A stretch of 64,000 nucleotides of DNA, from contig CP136062.1 of the NCBI GenBank assembly GCA_032622095.1, positions 141,876,351 to 141,940,350 of the forward strand, in the 5' to 3' direction. A model generated the notes under the pieces. That model made no database searches, was not told the DNA's origin, and saw only the letters and a program-made list of their open reading frames with translations. This DNA is from Siphonodentalium dalli (lineage: Eukaryota; Mollusca; Scaphopoda; Gadilida; Siphonodentaliidae). Both the position numbers and the translations under genes were made by a program. Positions 24,631 through 37,416 of the stretch are shown here, in pieces. Position 1 is the first letter of the stretch, and each line of letters opens with the position of its first letter.

Positions 24631-24791
24631 CAGGCAAGTAAAAACTATGTAGTTCCACTAGTAGCGATGCTCTCGAAAATTGGATGTAACTAACACGCAA
24701 TTATATCGCAAGAGTCATTCATAAAAGTATTTTAAGGAAATGTGTTAGTTGCACCGTTACATGTGGAACTATCGAAATGTTACTTGTCCTG
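24631..24791. mobile_element. Short foldback MITE candidate
   Basis: Left CAGGCAAGTAA and TAGTTCCAC are mirrored at the right end as GTGGAACTAT and TTACTTGTCCTG. Inner words AACTAACAC and GTGTTAGTT also pair. Together they give an imperfect palindrome of 161 bp. No target duplication is evident. Confidence 0.45.
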
Positions 24792-25843
24792 GCGTTAGTT
24801 TTATCCCTTATATAATATAATATCAAACATTCCCTCCAATAAATAGGACTATTTATGCACTTGCATTATCATTTGTGTATAAAGGGTCAAAAGCTTTTAC
24901 TATCAACAGGCTACATTCGACTCGTTTATTATGCTTGTTTTGTTTATCATTTTGTGTTTGTTTCGTTTATTTGTTTTATTTTGTTTGTTTATTTTTTTCT
25001 ATTTTATATTTGGTTGCTTTCTGTTAGGTGGAATATATTAATTGATTTTCTACAATGTACATCGTGTTAACGAAGTATAAACTAATTGAGCAATGGGATT
25101 GGAAGCCGTGACATTTTAACTTAGGTATGCCCCTTTTCCCCATAACCACTACACTTATAATTCATTGTATAAAAGATCATACACCAAGTGAACTAAATCC
25201 AAGGTTTGTTTGTTTGCTTCTGTTTTGGCAAGTACATGTATTTATTAATTTTCAATTCGCGATCATGATGTACGGGATTTGTTATTTCATTTGGGAAGTT
25301 TCTTCTACTATGTTTTACCTTCTACCAAGTCAAAAGATCTTTACAAGAGTGCCATGAGCGATTATAAAATGACAAGATACTGTGTCCCATCAATTATCAG
25401 TGCGAGTTATTGCGAAATGGCGGCGCATCCTAAATCGAAGTAAATCACTTCGATTGAAGTTACACGCTGGAACAACAGAACATAACTCCAATCGAAGACT
25501 GCTGTGATGTTGCAGACGGATTTATCCGTTCGAGTACAACGGGTCAACGACGGATCTAACAACAGACGTATTTTTTCTGTGGAGCAAATTGACGAATAAG
25601 ATCATCTCAACACTTCTTATTCGAGAATTATAACTCCTGATCCCAGACTGATCAATCGTAGAGTACTGGTTTGTCCAGGTCTGGGTCAAAACCAGAATGT
25701 TTCATTGTAATTGGCTATGACAGATGTTGCAACTGGGATCATTTTGAATTGACATGTATATATCACTGGGGAACTGAGTCTACACGTATCTCGGATTTGA
25801 TTCAACTTTGGCACAGCAGAGAAGTTTTCCTCAGCCAATGTTA
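24792..25843. other. No recognisable gene
   Basis: A small hairpin, AATCGAAGTAAATCACTTCGATT, lies at about 25433-25455. Nothing else is supported. Confidence 0.5.
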
Positions 25844-26349
25844 CAGCCTGTTCTCCAGAAAACCCGCACATTATCTGCTTATAATAAAACTTGTTTTAGC
25901 TAGATTATCTGCTTTGAATCGCCTCAGTTTGATTCAATAATATGCTGAAAATGCGATGGTTTTAGTCACATTATCGACTCATAATGAGCGATTTGAAGCA
26001 GATTATGAGCGGACAATGACAAATAGGTCAACTCACGACTTTTCAGATGTACGCTCTTTAACATGTTTTATCACTGTGGTCCGTGCCATAAAACGAAATA
26101 ACGGTTATGAATCCATTATATCGGCCTGTTTCCCCCTCGAAACCCCGTGCGAACCATGACATAAATAAGTCAACTCACGACTTTCAGGTGTACGCTCTTT
26201 AACATGTGTTTTCACTGTGACCCGCGCCATAAAACGAAATAACGGATAAGACTCCATTATCTGCTTTGATTTCAGAATCAAATAATGACTTTCTGTACCT
26301 ATTTCACTTTATAGGTCGCATAGGTCCGTATTTGCGCGAGGATATGTTG
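25844..26349 (+). mobile_element. Family A element, copy A3 with internal duplication
   Basis: It begins CAGCCTGTTCTCC and ends GCGAGGATATGTTG. Like A2 it has the CACATTATCTGCTTATAA segment. The signature block from ACGCTCTTTAACATG through CCGCGCCATAAAAC to AATAACGG is present twice (about 26051-26105 and 26192-26246), so an internal tandem duplication of about 141 bp occurred. Confidence 0.75.
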
Positions 26350-26388
26350 AATTTTCCGCTTACAAGACGAAAAATATTACTATTACTT

Positions 26389-26893
26389 TTAAAGGCACGT
26401 GAGGCCTTAGTTGTCGAAAATATTCATATTTGTTCTAATCACCGTAAACAGAAAAACATTACAACGCATACAATTTCGTTCATATATACCATGACCATCA
26501 CGTAAACAGCATCAGTGTTATCATAAAGACCTACTATATTTTACCTAAGCAAGAGCCTGATTGTGTTACAGAAGACAGCACAATGCTACTGGCTAATCAC
26601 ACACAAATGGAATAAACGCTCTTTATTGGTTCCATATCAGGAATTCACCAACAAAGAACGCTCTTTGTGTTTAACATAATAATATAAACAAACACCAGAA
26701 AAGTAACGTTTTATGCTTTTGTTTACATAACAATGGTCAAACATTTGACAATAACATACTGTTTATGCGATATTTCTTATTTGTATACGGACAAAGTCAG
26801 TCTACATTTTGATGTTCTTTCTGTTTGTGGCGGTTTTTGACGATGGAAATATTTTCACAGGATACCCACCGCCAAGGCCAATCGTACCTTTAA
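26389..26893 (+). mobile_element. TTAA-flanked MITE, family B copy B2
   Basis: This 505-bp copy has TTAA at 26389-26392 and 26890-26893. The ends AGGCACGTGAGGCC and GGCCAATCGTACCT are inverted repeats. It is closest to B3 (48283-48783). Two ACGCTCTTTRT words are present. The short frame seen in B1 is broken here by an indel and a stop. Confidence 0.8.
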
Positions 26894-28307
26894 TTAACGT
26901 CACTCATAATACGCAGGCACCACAAAATGCAAATGAACATAAGTACCAAGGCATATAAATAAAACGCTCTTTAAATGCTACGACATTTAGTTATGGTAAC
27001 ATAACCGCTATAAAATTGACATATTGGTGCACATCAGAAGCCAAACGGTGATACATTATACAAGTACTACGGAAGTAAGTATATAACCACCTAGATAATG
27101 CCATGAATCTCTACTCTGGCTAACGCCCGTAACATTGAACAAACAAGGCAGGGAATATATATCTTTGTTAATAGGTGTTCATCAATACTCTACTTCAAAT
27201 TAGGGGGTGGTCCCAGCGTGCCATATCTGTTAACGACATATTACTTTCGTAATACTTTATTACAGTGTATGTATTAATTGGGTGGCCATAATCTTTGATA
27301 CGATATGTAATCCCTGGTGCGGTTGGATTTAGAGAATTTAGAGACGGCGATGATTCGGAATCCAGCGAGAAGCCGTGTGTATACAAATAATCCTAGGTGA
27401 ACCGAGCGATATATCGTATGTTTTTGCGAAGGAGTAAAAGCAGATCGACACGATAATTCAAGGAGGATTTCTTGTGGTTTCGTATTCGTTCTCATTAATC
27501 CACCAGAGACGTTTGTACACACACATATATATACACATAATAACACAAGAAAACCATAGTCAGAAATAGTAACGCGCTCAAGATCATATATTAAATACCC
27601 ATGATTGTAATTATAGAATATAAAATATATTGGTTTCGAGAATGACCAACTCAGAATTCCGTTAAAATAACAATAACAACCAGCACCTAATTAACGAACC
27701 GGTGGCCGACTCGGCCGTCTCCGACCACAACCATCAATGGGCTGCAGAACGAAAAATATCTATAAAAGTTGAAATACAAGACTTACAAATTATCTTTTAA
27801 ATTTCTTTTATTGGTAATTGACATAGCTTGTCACAAACCAAAAATCAACATTATTGGCATAATAATGTAAAGGACAATAAACGAAATTGAAATTCCCAAC
27901 TACACCTTTTACCGGACTCGGTCTCTTGGTCGCGCAGTTCGACTTTTAAACCGGAATAACCAATTATCTATAAATAAAATACCCATGGGACCACGGCTAT
28001 CAAGAAATTGCCGAACAGTATACACGCGGTGCGCGCTAATAAGACAGTAACACCGCTCTCGAGCACGGACACATGTCGTAGATTATGTGAACCTATATAT
28101 AATGCGCATGCGTACGGGCAGAAATGTAGCGACATGGGATATTGTCCTTCTCACCCCTCTAACTGTGGCCCCAAAATGTCCAAGGTTGAAAGATGGAAGT
28201 CTCATGTCGGAATTTAGAATGCGAAGATATGTGTTAGAAATGTTTCTTTTGAGTTGACACCTTATGACACTTCACTGATTTCCAAGTCCAAATTTGACAT
28301 TTTCCAA
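26894..28307. other. No recognisable gene
   Basis: One further ACGCTCTTTAAA word lies at about 26964. Only short, unrecognised frames otherwise. Confidence 0.45.
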
Positions 28308-28571
28308 ATTTCACTGTCTTAATTTCACTGTCTTAATTTCACCGTCTTAATTTCACCGTCTTAATTTCACCGTATTAATTTCACCGTCTTAATTTCACCG
28401 TCTTAATTTCACCGTCTTAAGTCTTAATTTCACCGTCTTAATTTCACCGTCTTAATTTCACCGTCTTAATTTCACTGTCTTAATTTCACCGTCATAATTT
28501 CACTGTCTTAATTTCACCGTCTTAATTTCACTGTCTTAATTTCACTGTCTTAATTTCACTGTCTTAATTTC
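28308..28571 (+). repeat. 14-bp minisatellite, ~19 units
   Basis: The unit is TTAATTTCACCGTC, with a CTGTC variant dominating both array edges and CCGTC dominating the middle. One unit carries a partial duplication (GTCTTAAGTCTTAA) near 28415. Confidence 0.95.
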
Positions 28572-29214
28572 CGATCTGGGAATGGGACACAAACAGTTGG
28601 AATATTGAACGGTTTTTCTTATATTAATATAAAGGACATATTGATATACATGTGTATGTATTTCTCGGTACCTGGTGAAGTTCGCAGGAAGGAACTACAC
28701 GTACAAGGTCTTCCATTATGCTCACGTCGGACCCTAAAAATGTGATGTCATATGCAATTGAACTTCGGTTCAGGCGTTTGTGAATTATGGCCGTTAGAAG
28801 TGAGGAAGTATCTAAAAAGTTAATTCCCTTGTTAAAATTGTTAAAAGTGTATTGTTTATCGCTGCATTTTTTAAAGTGGCGCGCTCGTTTTAAATGATAT
28901 AATTTTTATAATTTCTATTTGACTCGTTTTAACGACACTCCCCTGTGGTTGAGTCACACGCTAGATGATAGCGCGTGGTTTTCTTAAAGTGTTCATTCCG
29001 TATGAATGATTACAATATAGAGACGCATCTTGTATACTATTGACATCGTTGTACTTGTATATGGCGTTTAGTAATATTCAACTCAATCGATAGGTTTAAT
29101 TTAATGCTTGTAACACATAGTATATACTGGAATTTAATAAAATTAGGCCTAATTATTTGACGACAAAGTAATTGTAATGGCATTGTGTTAGCAGTTTGGT
29201 CGCACGATGAAATC
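28572..29214. other. No recognisable gene
   Basis: AT-rich DNA without a supported feature. Confidence 0.5.
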
Positions 29215-29493
29215 TTAAAGATACGGGCGGCGTTGGCGGTGGGTATGCTGTTAAAATATTCAGCTCCGTCAAAAACCGCCATAAACAGAAATAATAGTAA
29301 AATATAGACAGATTTGTTCTTATACCAATCAGAAATATGGCATAAACAGTATGTTATTGTCAAATGGTTTTCCTTTGTTATGTAAACAAAAGCAAAAAAC
29401 GTTACAGAAACTGGCTTTTGTTTAGATCCGGATATGGTAAACATAAAGAGCGTTATTTGTTACTGTTTTCCTGAACGCCGACCGTGCCTTTAA
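29215..29493 (-). mobile_element. TTAA-flanked MITE, family B copy B4 (internally deleted)
   Basis: TTAA lies at 29215-29218 and 29490-29493. The ends AGATACGGGCGGCGTT and AACGCCGACCGTGCCT are inverted repeats. It matches B1 on the opposite strand but lacks about 230 bp of the interior. The reading frame through it (MFTISGSKQKP onward) parallels the B1 frame because the copies are close relatives. Confidence 0.8.
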
Positions 29494-29796
29494 TATGCCA
29501 GGTGTTTTGACAATTTTCTCGCAATTCTCAAGTTTTTGCGACCAATATATAAGTTCCCTAAATTCAATACTTTTCTCTCCCGATATATATATATATGTGC
29601 ATGACATCCATCCCTTGAACGAGTGATAACTTAAGTTATAGTTATCGGGTATTTTTCAAATTTAGTAAGTGGATAATGACATGGACGCCGGTTTTCGGTA
29701 TACACTCAAATAGTATTACATTTCGCTCAGTTTTATATTCACGCACCGATGTGTGCTAGAAATGAAGTACGGCGCGATTTTCAATACAGTAAGGTA

Positions 29797-31632
29797 GTCG
29801 ATCTCTGGTCGGAGTCTACGGTTGTTATGTGTCTATCTCTGGTCGGAGTCCATGGTTGTTATGTGTCGACCTCTGGTCGGAGTCCATGGTTGTTATGTGT
29901 CGATCTCTGGTCGGAGTCCATGGTTGTTCTGTGACGATCTCTGGTCGGAGTCCATGGCTGTTATGTGTCGATCTCTGGTCGGAGTTCATGGCTGTTATGT
30001 GTCGATCTCTGGTAGGAGTCCATGGTTGTTATGTGACTATCTCTGGTCGGAATTCATGGCCGTTATGTGTCGATCTGTGGTCTGAGTCCATGGCCGTTAT
30101 GTATCGATCTCTGGTCGGAGTCCATGGCTGTTATGTGTTGATCTATGGTCGGAGTCCATGGTCGTTATGTGTCGATCTCTGGTCGGAGTCCATGGCCGTT
30201 ATGTGTCGATATCTGATCGGAGTCCATGGCCGTTATGTATCGATCTCTGGTCGGAGTCCATGGCCGTTATTTGTCGATCTCTGGTCGGAATCCATGGCTT
30301 TTATCGATCTCTGGTCGGAGTCCATGGCCGTTATGTGTCGATCTCTGGATCGAGTCAATGGCCGTTATGTGCCGATCTCTGGTCGGAGTCCATGGCTGTT
30401 ATGTGACGATCTCTGGTGGGAGTCCATGGCCGTTATTTGTCGATCTCTGGTCGGAGTCCATGGTCGTTATGTGTCAATCTCTGGTCGGAGTCCATGGCTG
30501 TTATCGATCTATGGTCGGAGTCCATGGCCGTTATGAGTCGATCTCTGGTCGGAATCCATGGCTGTTATCGATCTCTGGTCGGAGTCCATGGCCGTTGTGT
30601 CGATCTCTGGTCGGAGTCCATGGCCGTTATGTGTCGATATCTGATCGGAGTCCATGGCCGTTATGTATCGATCTCTGGTCGGAGTCCATGGCCGTATTTG
30701 TCGATCTCTGGTCGGAGTCCATGGCCGTTATGTGTCAATCTGTGGTCGGAGTCCATGGCTGTTATCGATCTATGGTCGGAGTCCATGGCCGTTATGAGTC
30801 GATCTCTGGTCGGATTCCATGGCTATTATCGATCTCTGGTCGGAGTCCATGGCCGTTGTGTCGATCTCTGGTCGGAGTCCATGGCTGTTATCGATCTCTG
30901 GTCGGAGTCCATGGCCGTTGTGTCGATCTCTGGTCGGAGTCCATGGCTGTTATCGATCTCTGGTCTGAGTCCATGATGGTTGTTACATGTATTTGTCGAT
31001 CTCTGGTCGGAGTCCATGGCTGTTATGTGTCTACCTCTGGTCGGAGTCCATGACTGTTATGTGTCTACCTCTGGTCGGAGTCCATGGTTATGTTTCGATC
31101 TCTGGTCGGAGTCCATGGTTGTTATGTTTCGATCTCTGGTCGGAGTCCATGGTTGTTATGTGTCGATCTCTGGTCGGAGTCCATGATTGTTACATGTATG
31201 TGTCGGAGTCCATGGCCGTTATGTGTCGATATCTGGTCGGAGTCCATGGTTGTTATGTTTCGATCTCTGGTCGGAGTCCATGGTTATGTTTCGATCTCTG
31301 GTCGGAGTCCATGGTTGTTATATGCCAATCTCTGGTCGGAGTCCATGGCTGTTATATTTCGATGTCTGGTCGGAGTCCATCGCTGTTATCGATCTCTGGT
31401 CTGAGTCCATGGTTGTTATACGTGTGTGTCGATCTCTGGTCGTAGTCCATGGCCTTTATGTGTCGATCTCTGGTCGGAGTCCATGGTTGTTATGTTTCGA
31501 TCTTTGGTCGGAGTCCATGGCTGTTATGTTTCTATCTCTGGTCGGAGTCCATGGCTCTTATGTTTCGATCTCTGGTAGGAATCCATGGGTGTTATGTGTC
31601 GATCTCTGGTCGGAGTCCATGACTGTTATGTA
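29797..31632 (+). repeat. ~34-bp minisatellite, about 55 units
   Basis: The main unit is GTCGATCTCTGGTCGGAGTC plus CATGGCTGTTATGT (34 bp). Shorter variants of about 29-31 bp, ending GTTATC or GTTGT, are interspersed. Longer blocks recur: a block with CGATATCTGATCGG at about 30205 and 30630, and one with TATGAGTCGATC at about 30534 and 30796. The unit has no stop in any plus-strand frame. Since 34 leaves remainder one on division by three, the frames rotate and all three stay open for long distances (up to 275 codons). No domain is recognised and translation is not supported. Confidence 0.95.
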
Positions 31633-32449
31633 TACAGCTGCTGTAGAACTTAATTGAATTGGTGTGTCCAAATGTTTTTTCCAGTTTAAATGCACATATG
31701 ACACACATTGCATGCAATCTTAGTACTATAGACACATTTGCTTATATATATATGTAAACCGCGAGCGCAATCTGACCGATATAATATCAAAACATAAACA
31801 TAAACAAAAAAAACGCGATTTTCATATTGTCCATATTTGGATGGAAGTGTATACTTTGAATTACAATTTACTGTTATTTCGTCCAGATATAGTTCATGTC
31901 CATCTCCGTTTCAAATACTTTTATTCGTCCCACATTCGATTTCAAGCAAATAAGTGGATGGAAATAGGCTGTATGCGGGAGGTGAAAGTTCGCTTCCGGC
32001 AGAATAATTCATAGGATGAGAATTTCTCCCGCGACTTGGCGTCCTTGTGTGGGCTTCTTTTGCCGGGGACTATAAGCCCTCATCACACCTCCACTCGAGA
32101 ATAAATAAGCGAAAACATGATAACTCAATTAGCAGTAGATTACTATTTCCTGATCATTCTCGATCACGTATACAGAACTGTTAGACGATTCTCGCCTGAT
32201 TACCCCTACAAAATGGAATGTGGAATCAATTCTGCTCCAACTGGCTCCGTTGATAATAGGACTTTGGATTCTAAGATGGGTCTTGTGTGTAGGACGTTTT
32301 GTATAATTGAATATTATACCACTTCGAATTGTAGATAGAGACGGAAATGACGGAGCAGTGACAAATACCGTACGGGGAGCTATTTATGCTAAATCGCAAT
32401 CTCGGTTACATCATGAGCGATGGAAGTGAGTAAATTAACCACCTTGTTT
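31633..32449. other. No recognisable gene
   Basis: Unassigned. A 73-codon frame at 32117-32338 has no recognisable motif. Confidence 0.45.
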
Positions 32450-32778
32450 GTAACATATCTCGCTCAAATAGGTGCATATTGGACCTAAATAATCACATAG
32501 GTTCATACTGGACTTATTTTATTCTGAAATAAGCCCATAGTGACCGTATGTTCATTATTCCATTGAAAGGCGCGGGCCGCAGTGAAAACACATTACAAAG
32601 AGCGTGAATCTGGTAAGTCGTGTCGATGAAAAAAAGGTAGATTAAATAATGTCCATATGGGCTTATTTCGTATGAATAGTCAAATATTGGACTGTTTTAA
32701 AAACATGTTTTAGGTCCATATATATAGAGCGTAATATGGGCTTATTTCGCGCATTTAAAAATAAGCCCGATGTGCATG
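32450..32778 (-). mobile_element. Family A element, copy A4 (truncated)
   Basis: On the minus strand it ends in the family right terminus (GAGCGAGATATGTTA). It has the signature block read in reverse (GGCGCGGGCCGCAGTG, AAAGAGCGTG) and the ATAAGCCCATA segments. The CAGCCTGTTCTC end is missing. Confidence 0.6.
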
Positions 32779-32924
32779 TGTGATATGAACGATCCATGGA
32801 TGGGGAGTGTTCGCGCTATCTTATCGAATGTGCCACCTGGATGTACTCGTATTGTCGTTTGCACAACACAAAGCAAGTATTAGGCTACGTTCATACACTT
32901 GCTAAATTGCCTGACACATTTTAT

Positions 32925-33078
32925 GTTGGAACTTATTATCTACACATTTCCAACCAATGCATGTGAATCCTTCTGCTCTTGTATTATATGTTTCTGTCTA
33001 TCGGCTGCGTATGTATCATGAACACCCATCCCAATTAATAGTAGACCATTGGAATGTATACATTATAACTGACTAGCA
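32925..33078 (+). mobile_element. Family C fragment, copy C1
   Basis: GGAACTTATTATCT, ACATTTCCAACCAATG and TCTGCTCTTGTATTAT match the two family C copies at 44817 and 56573. The TTAA-flanked termini are not preserved. Confidence 0.55.
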
Positions 33079-33565
33079 GGGGAACCCAGAGCTGCTCGGA
33101 TGAAGAATGCGTAATTTATTAGTGGCCCTTCAAGTCATTTTCAATAATTACGCTCTTTATTGATCATATAATTTATCAGTCCCCGTTTCAATCATCTGAT
33201 GTCAAAGGCGCCTATCCAATGACAATCCCCTGGTCTGAGCTGATAAGAAACGCTCTTTATGGCTCATATCACCCCTTTAAGTCACATGAGGTCAACGGCA
33301 TCTATCTCATGACACTCTACGGATCAATGTATTCCCGTGTTTAACTTTTCACCGACCAGATTGTAACAATTATGGGTATATAGTTAATTATTTAGTTAAA
33401 TCAATTAGCAGTGCCCTTCTAAGACATCTGAGGTCAAGATTCACCGGATCATATTACCCATATGTACACATTTTCAGCTCCGATGGTCCAGCCGTTTGGT
33501 CGCACATAGGCGGATAAACAAACAAACACACGAACAAACAAAATTGTGCTTTATTAGTATAGATG
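33079..33565 (+). mobile_element. RTE-like retroelement 3' tail with ~130-bp subrepeats
   Basis: It ends GGTCCAGCCGTTTGGTCGCA, then an ATAGGCGGATAAAC and (AAAC)n-rich tail and TTTATTAGTATAGAT. Endings of this type are known from RTE-clade LINEs and their SINEs. Upstream, three diverged subunits share a CCCTTYAAGTCAYNTGAGGTC-like core and, in two of them, ACGCTCTTTAT. No protein-coding segment remains. Confidence 0.5.
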
Positions 33566-33800
33566 GGAGAATCCATTTTGTAAATAAAGTGATAAACAAC
33601 CTTGATCCCGGTGCACGGAAGCTTGAAAGAACCGCACGTTTATGAAATCAATTTGGGAATAATCTAAGAATGCCTTTGTCTACAAGTAGAAGCAAAACAA
33701 CACCGAACATGAAAAATAGATCAATGGTATTGTGGGATTTTTCAGAACAGTATTCATAACTCATGGTAAGTGTAGCCTTGGTATTCTACTGCTGCCATAC

Positions 33801-34166
33801 CAGCCTGTTCTCGTGAAAATCACCACAATGGGCTTAATTTAATGAGCGAACTACGCTAATGTTGACGTTATTCAACCTCAATACTCTATATGGACGGAAA
33901 TAGCGTCTTTTTTAAACAGTCTGATATGGAGCTATGTCCATACGAAATACGCCGATATTGGCATTATTTAATCAACCTTTTTTCATCGATACGACATACC
34001 AAATTCAGACTCTTTATAACGTGTTTTCACTGCGGCCCGCGCCATTCAACTGAACATCTGCATGGTATGCGCTCACTGTGGGCTTATTGCAAAATCAAAC
34101 CCGTCCCATGTGAACCTATATGGATATTTACGTCCAATATGAACATATTTGCACGAGGATATGTTG
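33801..34166 (+). mobile_element. Family A element, copy A5 (best-preserved ends)
   Basis: Its left end, CAGCCTGTTCTCGTGAAAAT, and its right end, ATTTGCACGAGGATATGTTG, show the inverted relationship of the termini most clearly. It has the GCGGCCCGCGCCAT block. The 113-codon frame inside is incidental. Confidence 0.8.
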
Positions 34167-36300
34167 GTCATTCACACATGCTCAAGATGTATTCAAGTCA
34201 AGTATCCAACCATGCAGTGTGGAGACATTAACCATGACTAGCCTATTTATCGCAAAAAACAAACTTCTATATAAGTTGAAGACCAAGTGAAAAAATTAAT
34301 GATTCTGTTCCAAACCAATGGATGCACAATTCAAAGAGTATAATTCATGATGGATTATCTTAGAAAAACTAATTGTGAACTTTATAGAGGTTTTAAACAA
34401 TATTTTTTTCGAACTCAAATCAAACAAACACAAAGGCAATATCTAAGAAAGAAATATGGGAATGTGTACTGAACACTGTGAAGAATAATGAACAATAAAA
34501 TTACATTCATATTTTACAAGCTTTATTTGAAAAATTTAATCAGAACCACTTGCTTACAAATGGTAGATTTTTGAAACATAAGAATAAACATAAACGTCCA
34601 AGTGTTGATAATTTCCAACCTCACACCCCTCAAAGGTTGGATAATTCCAACTGATGGTCATTTCAGTCAAAGTTTGGCCAAAAGTAGGAAATATGCAAAT
34701 GTTGGTCTAAAACTATCAAAACAATAAAACTATAAGAACAATTTCAACCTATTGTTGGTGTGAAATTTCCAACTATTGTTTTGTTATTTTTTTTTTTTTT
34801 TAAATTATTATTGTATCCAGCAATAATTGTTTTCCAAATAACGAAATAGTGGTTTCAAAACCGAAGACCCCCGCATCTGCTCATCCAATCGGAATTAAAC
34901 TCCCATTGCAAAACAACTATCATTCCATATTTATCCTTGTCGACCACACCCATCGATAACTAATATCGTGCGTAGAAATAATCACACGAAATCTGACGCA
35001 GGGCTAATCCATCAAACGGCAGTATCAAACCGTGCGAGAATATTATAAATAATACTCCGCTGTAAAGTCAGCTAAACGTCCCCATAATTACCAATCAAAT
35101 TAATAAGCTGTATCGTTACTTTGAAACCAGAAATCGGTATTCTCGCCTCAGGTTCGAATCTTGGTTTTCAAAAACATCCCAGACCGGAGGGGGGGGGGGG
35201 GGGGGGGTAATAGGTTTCGGTTGCAGACTATTACCTATAACACACAGACATATCCATTATTCTAAATGTTGTCCAGTTCAAACATCATTGGAATCTTCCC
35301 TCTACACGTCAATAAGGAAGTATACGCTTCAACTATGTTTCGTGACCAAAACTCGTACATGTACCTTACCACATAGTACGAGATATGGATAGACATGACA
35401 CACGCTTGAACGCTTGAATGACAGTAATGATACAAACCTTAGTTTACGTAAACCTGGGATTGTAAAAGACGAGATTACGAACCAATTCGGACCAATAATC
35501 CCGGCTTACTCGGTTCGAAGCTATGTAACATTTCCCGATCACCGTGTTCCGAGCCTGGTCTAGACCATAGTTTACGCGAAACCTAGCTGGTCTAGACCAG
35601 AGACCGGATTTCGCCCTATGTGTTTCGGCTTTGGTGTAATACATGGAGTCCATTGGCAAACGTGAAAAATAACTGTCAATGTGGTGTCGAGTATGTAGCC
35701 GTAAAGACAAACCGCAACATTCAAACCCTTGACATTTACAACTGAATGAAGCTTAGAGCAGTCATGCACGTGGACCGAGTTGAACTCAATGAACTGTAAC
35801 TTCACGTCATATGAATTGGTCAATTTAAATTTGTTCTTATACCCAGTCTCATTATACTGCTAAATTTACTCAATTACGAAGTGATTATTGCACCTACAAA
35901 TGTCAAGATGTTCGCAGATGGCATTCGCTTGTCTATTCTACAGGGAATCCTTCGACAATGAGATTTTATTCAGGGTTTACTGGGGGTTATGTCATATATT
36001 ACAATATGGTATTGCGACGCCAGCCCATTTACTAGCAATGGCGGCGACACAGAGGCCAATTGTCGTGTCAATGAGAACTTTATTCAACGATTCATTGCAA
36101 CATTGCGTGATTGTGGTGAGTTTGAATTCGATCAGGTGGTAACTAGGGCATCAATTCTACAGTGAGATACTAATTAAGCTGACAACAAATTGTTAGATGC
36201 GCTTTTAAGTTTTGTGTGAACAAGAGTACGACAGTCGTGACATAATACATCAGTTGGCGTATTTCAATTTTGCTTTAATATCTCGTTCATGAATTAACAT
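34167..36300. other. Unassigned with dispersed repeat fragments
   Basis: The stretch 34610-34770 is a copy of the TTCCAACT-rich repeat also at 40340-40560 (shared TTGGA...CCAACTGATGG). A G-tract lies at about 35190-35207. The stretch 35525-35615, with CACGGTGTTCC-like, CTGGTCTAGACC and CGCGAAACC words, resembles 44205-44275. No gene is recognised. Confidence 0.4.
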
Positions 36301-36309
36301 GAAATAAGA

Positions 36310-36432
36310 GTTTAGGAGCATCGTCATCGACATTGTCGTTGCCATCGTCATCATATCCATCATCATCATCGTCATGATCACAGTCGTCATGATGGTGATG
36401 ATGATCATCAGCAACATCATCAACGATCATCG
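36310..36432. repeat. Degenerate (ATC/GAT)n tract
   Basis: Imperfect CATCATCAT / GATGATGAT runs change strand sense near 36392, so the tract can fold back on itself. Confidence 0.8.
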
Positions 36433-37159
36433 TTCAAATGCGTTTCATAAATATATCTTCAGTAAACCAAAATGATCATGGAGAAATGCAAACAAAAGTC
36501 CCACATTATATGAAATGAGTAGTCGGATGCTTTGCGCCCGGCATGGTCAAGTGATCTTCTCCTTCACCTCACGATTTGTTGTGTGAGGTTAACTAAACAT
36601 AGCAAATCATCATGTCCGACCGCGGCAAAGTCTGATGGGGGTACAGTCGAACTTTAAAACGGGGCATTGTTGGTGCCAGATGTTTCCCTTTAAGTTGGAT
36701 GTTTGTTGAAGGTGCTGAGCGAGCCATGCTGGTGTGCTGATATGAAGAGCGAGGCCCGTGTTATTTATTGTTAGAGTGGTGTTAACGCTTACTACATTAT
36801 AAACTCTATTGTAGCATTATTGTCGACCGTGATCCTCATGTGTGCAAGATACTCAAAAGGATAAGAAGTTAAATAATTCTATAACATATGTATTCTCGGC
36901 CATTCCAGCCACTAACAAAGACAACAAATTCTACCTGCATGGGTTATAATCCGGAAGCCAGGAAAAAAACCTCTTAATTCCTACGCAGTAAAAAATGTAA
37001 AAAAAAAACAAAAAAAAACAAAAAAAAAATCGGTATAAATAATCGGGAATCAGATATTCGAAGTCAATGGCCATTGTGAGCCAATTCACATACAAAGACA
37101 ACTTTGGCGTGACCAATCATTTAGCTTTTTCAACAAAGTAACTCCGATGTTACACTATC
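36433..37159. other. No recognisable gene
   Basis: A-rich tracts (about 36997-37030) and nothing else supported. Confidence 0.5.
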
Positions 37160-37262
37160 TACAAGCATATATACTGCGTTTTCACTGTCACCCGCGCCAT
37201 TCATCGGAATATGTCAGAACCAAATAAGTTAAGTCCAATATGAACCCATGTTAATATTTCGA
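37160..37262 (+). mobile_element. Family A fragment, copy A6
   Basis: It keeps the CGTTTTCACTGTCACCCGCG and CCATTCATCGGAATA block and the AAGTCCAATATGAACC segment, and lacks both termini. Confidence 0.5.
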
Positions 37263-37416
37263 AGTACAAAGTGTATATATATAAACGTTGGCGAAGCCAT
37301 TGGATATATCACAGGTCTAATCCCAAGGTAAGTCTTTACACAGGTGCGGCTGGTAGAAAAGCATGCACCAGCGGATTTGGGTATTGGAAGTGGCTTCGCC
37401 AGGGATATCGATCGGA

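Noticed and set aside
28308-28571. CRISPR-like array
   Set aside because: Units are contiguous 14-bp repeats without spacers, and the DNA is clearly eukaryotic.
29829-31657. Long plus-strand frames of 150-275 codons
   Set aside because: They are overlapping frames of the ~34-bp minisatellite, all open at once, which is not how a real gene looks.
35140-35170. tRNA gene suggested by GGTTCGAATC
   Set aside because: Only a B-box-like word is present. No A box at proper spacing and no cloverleaf.
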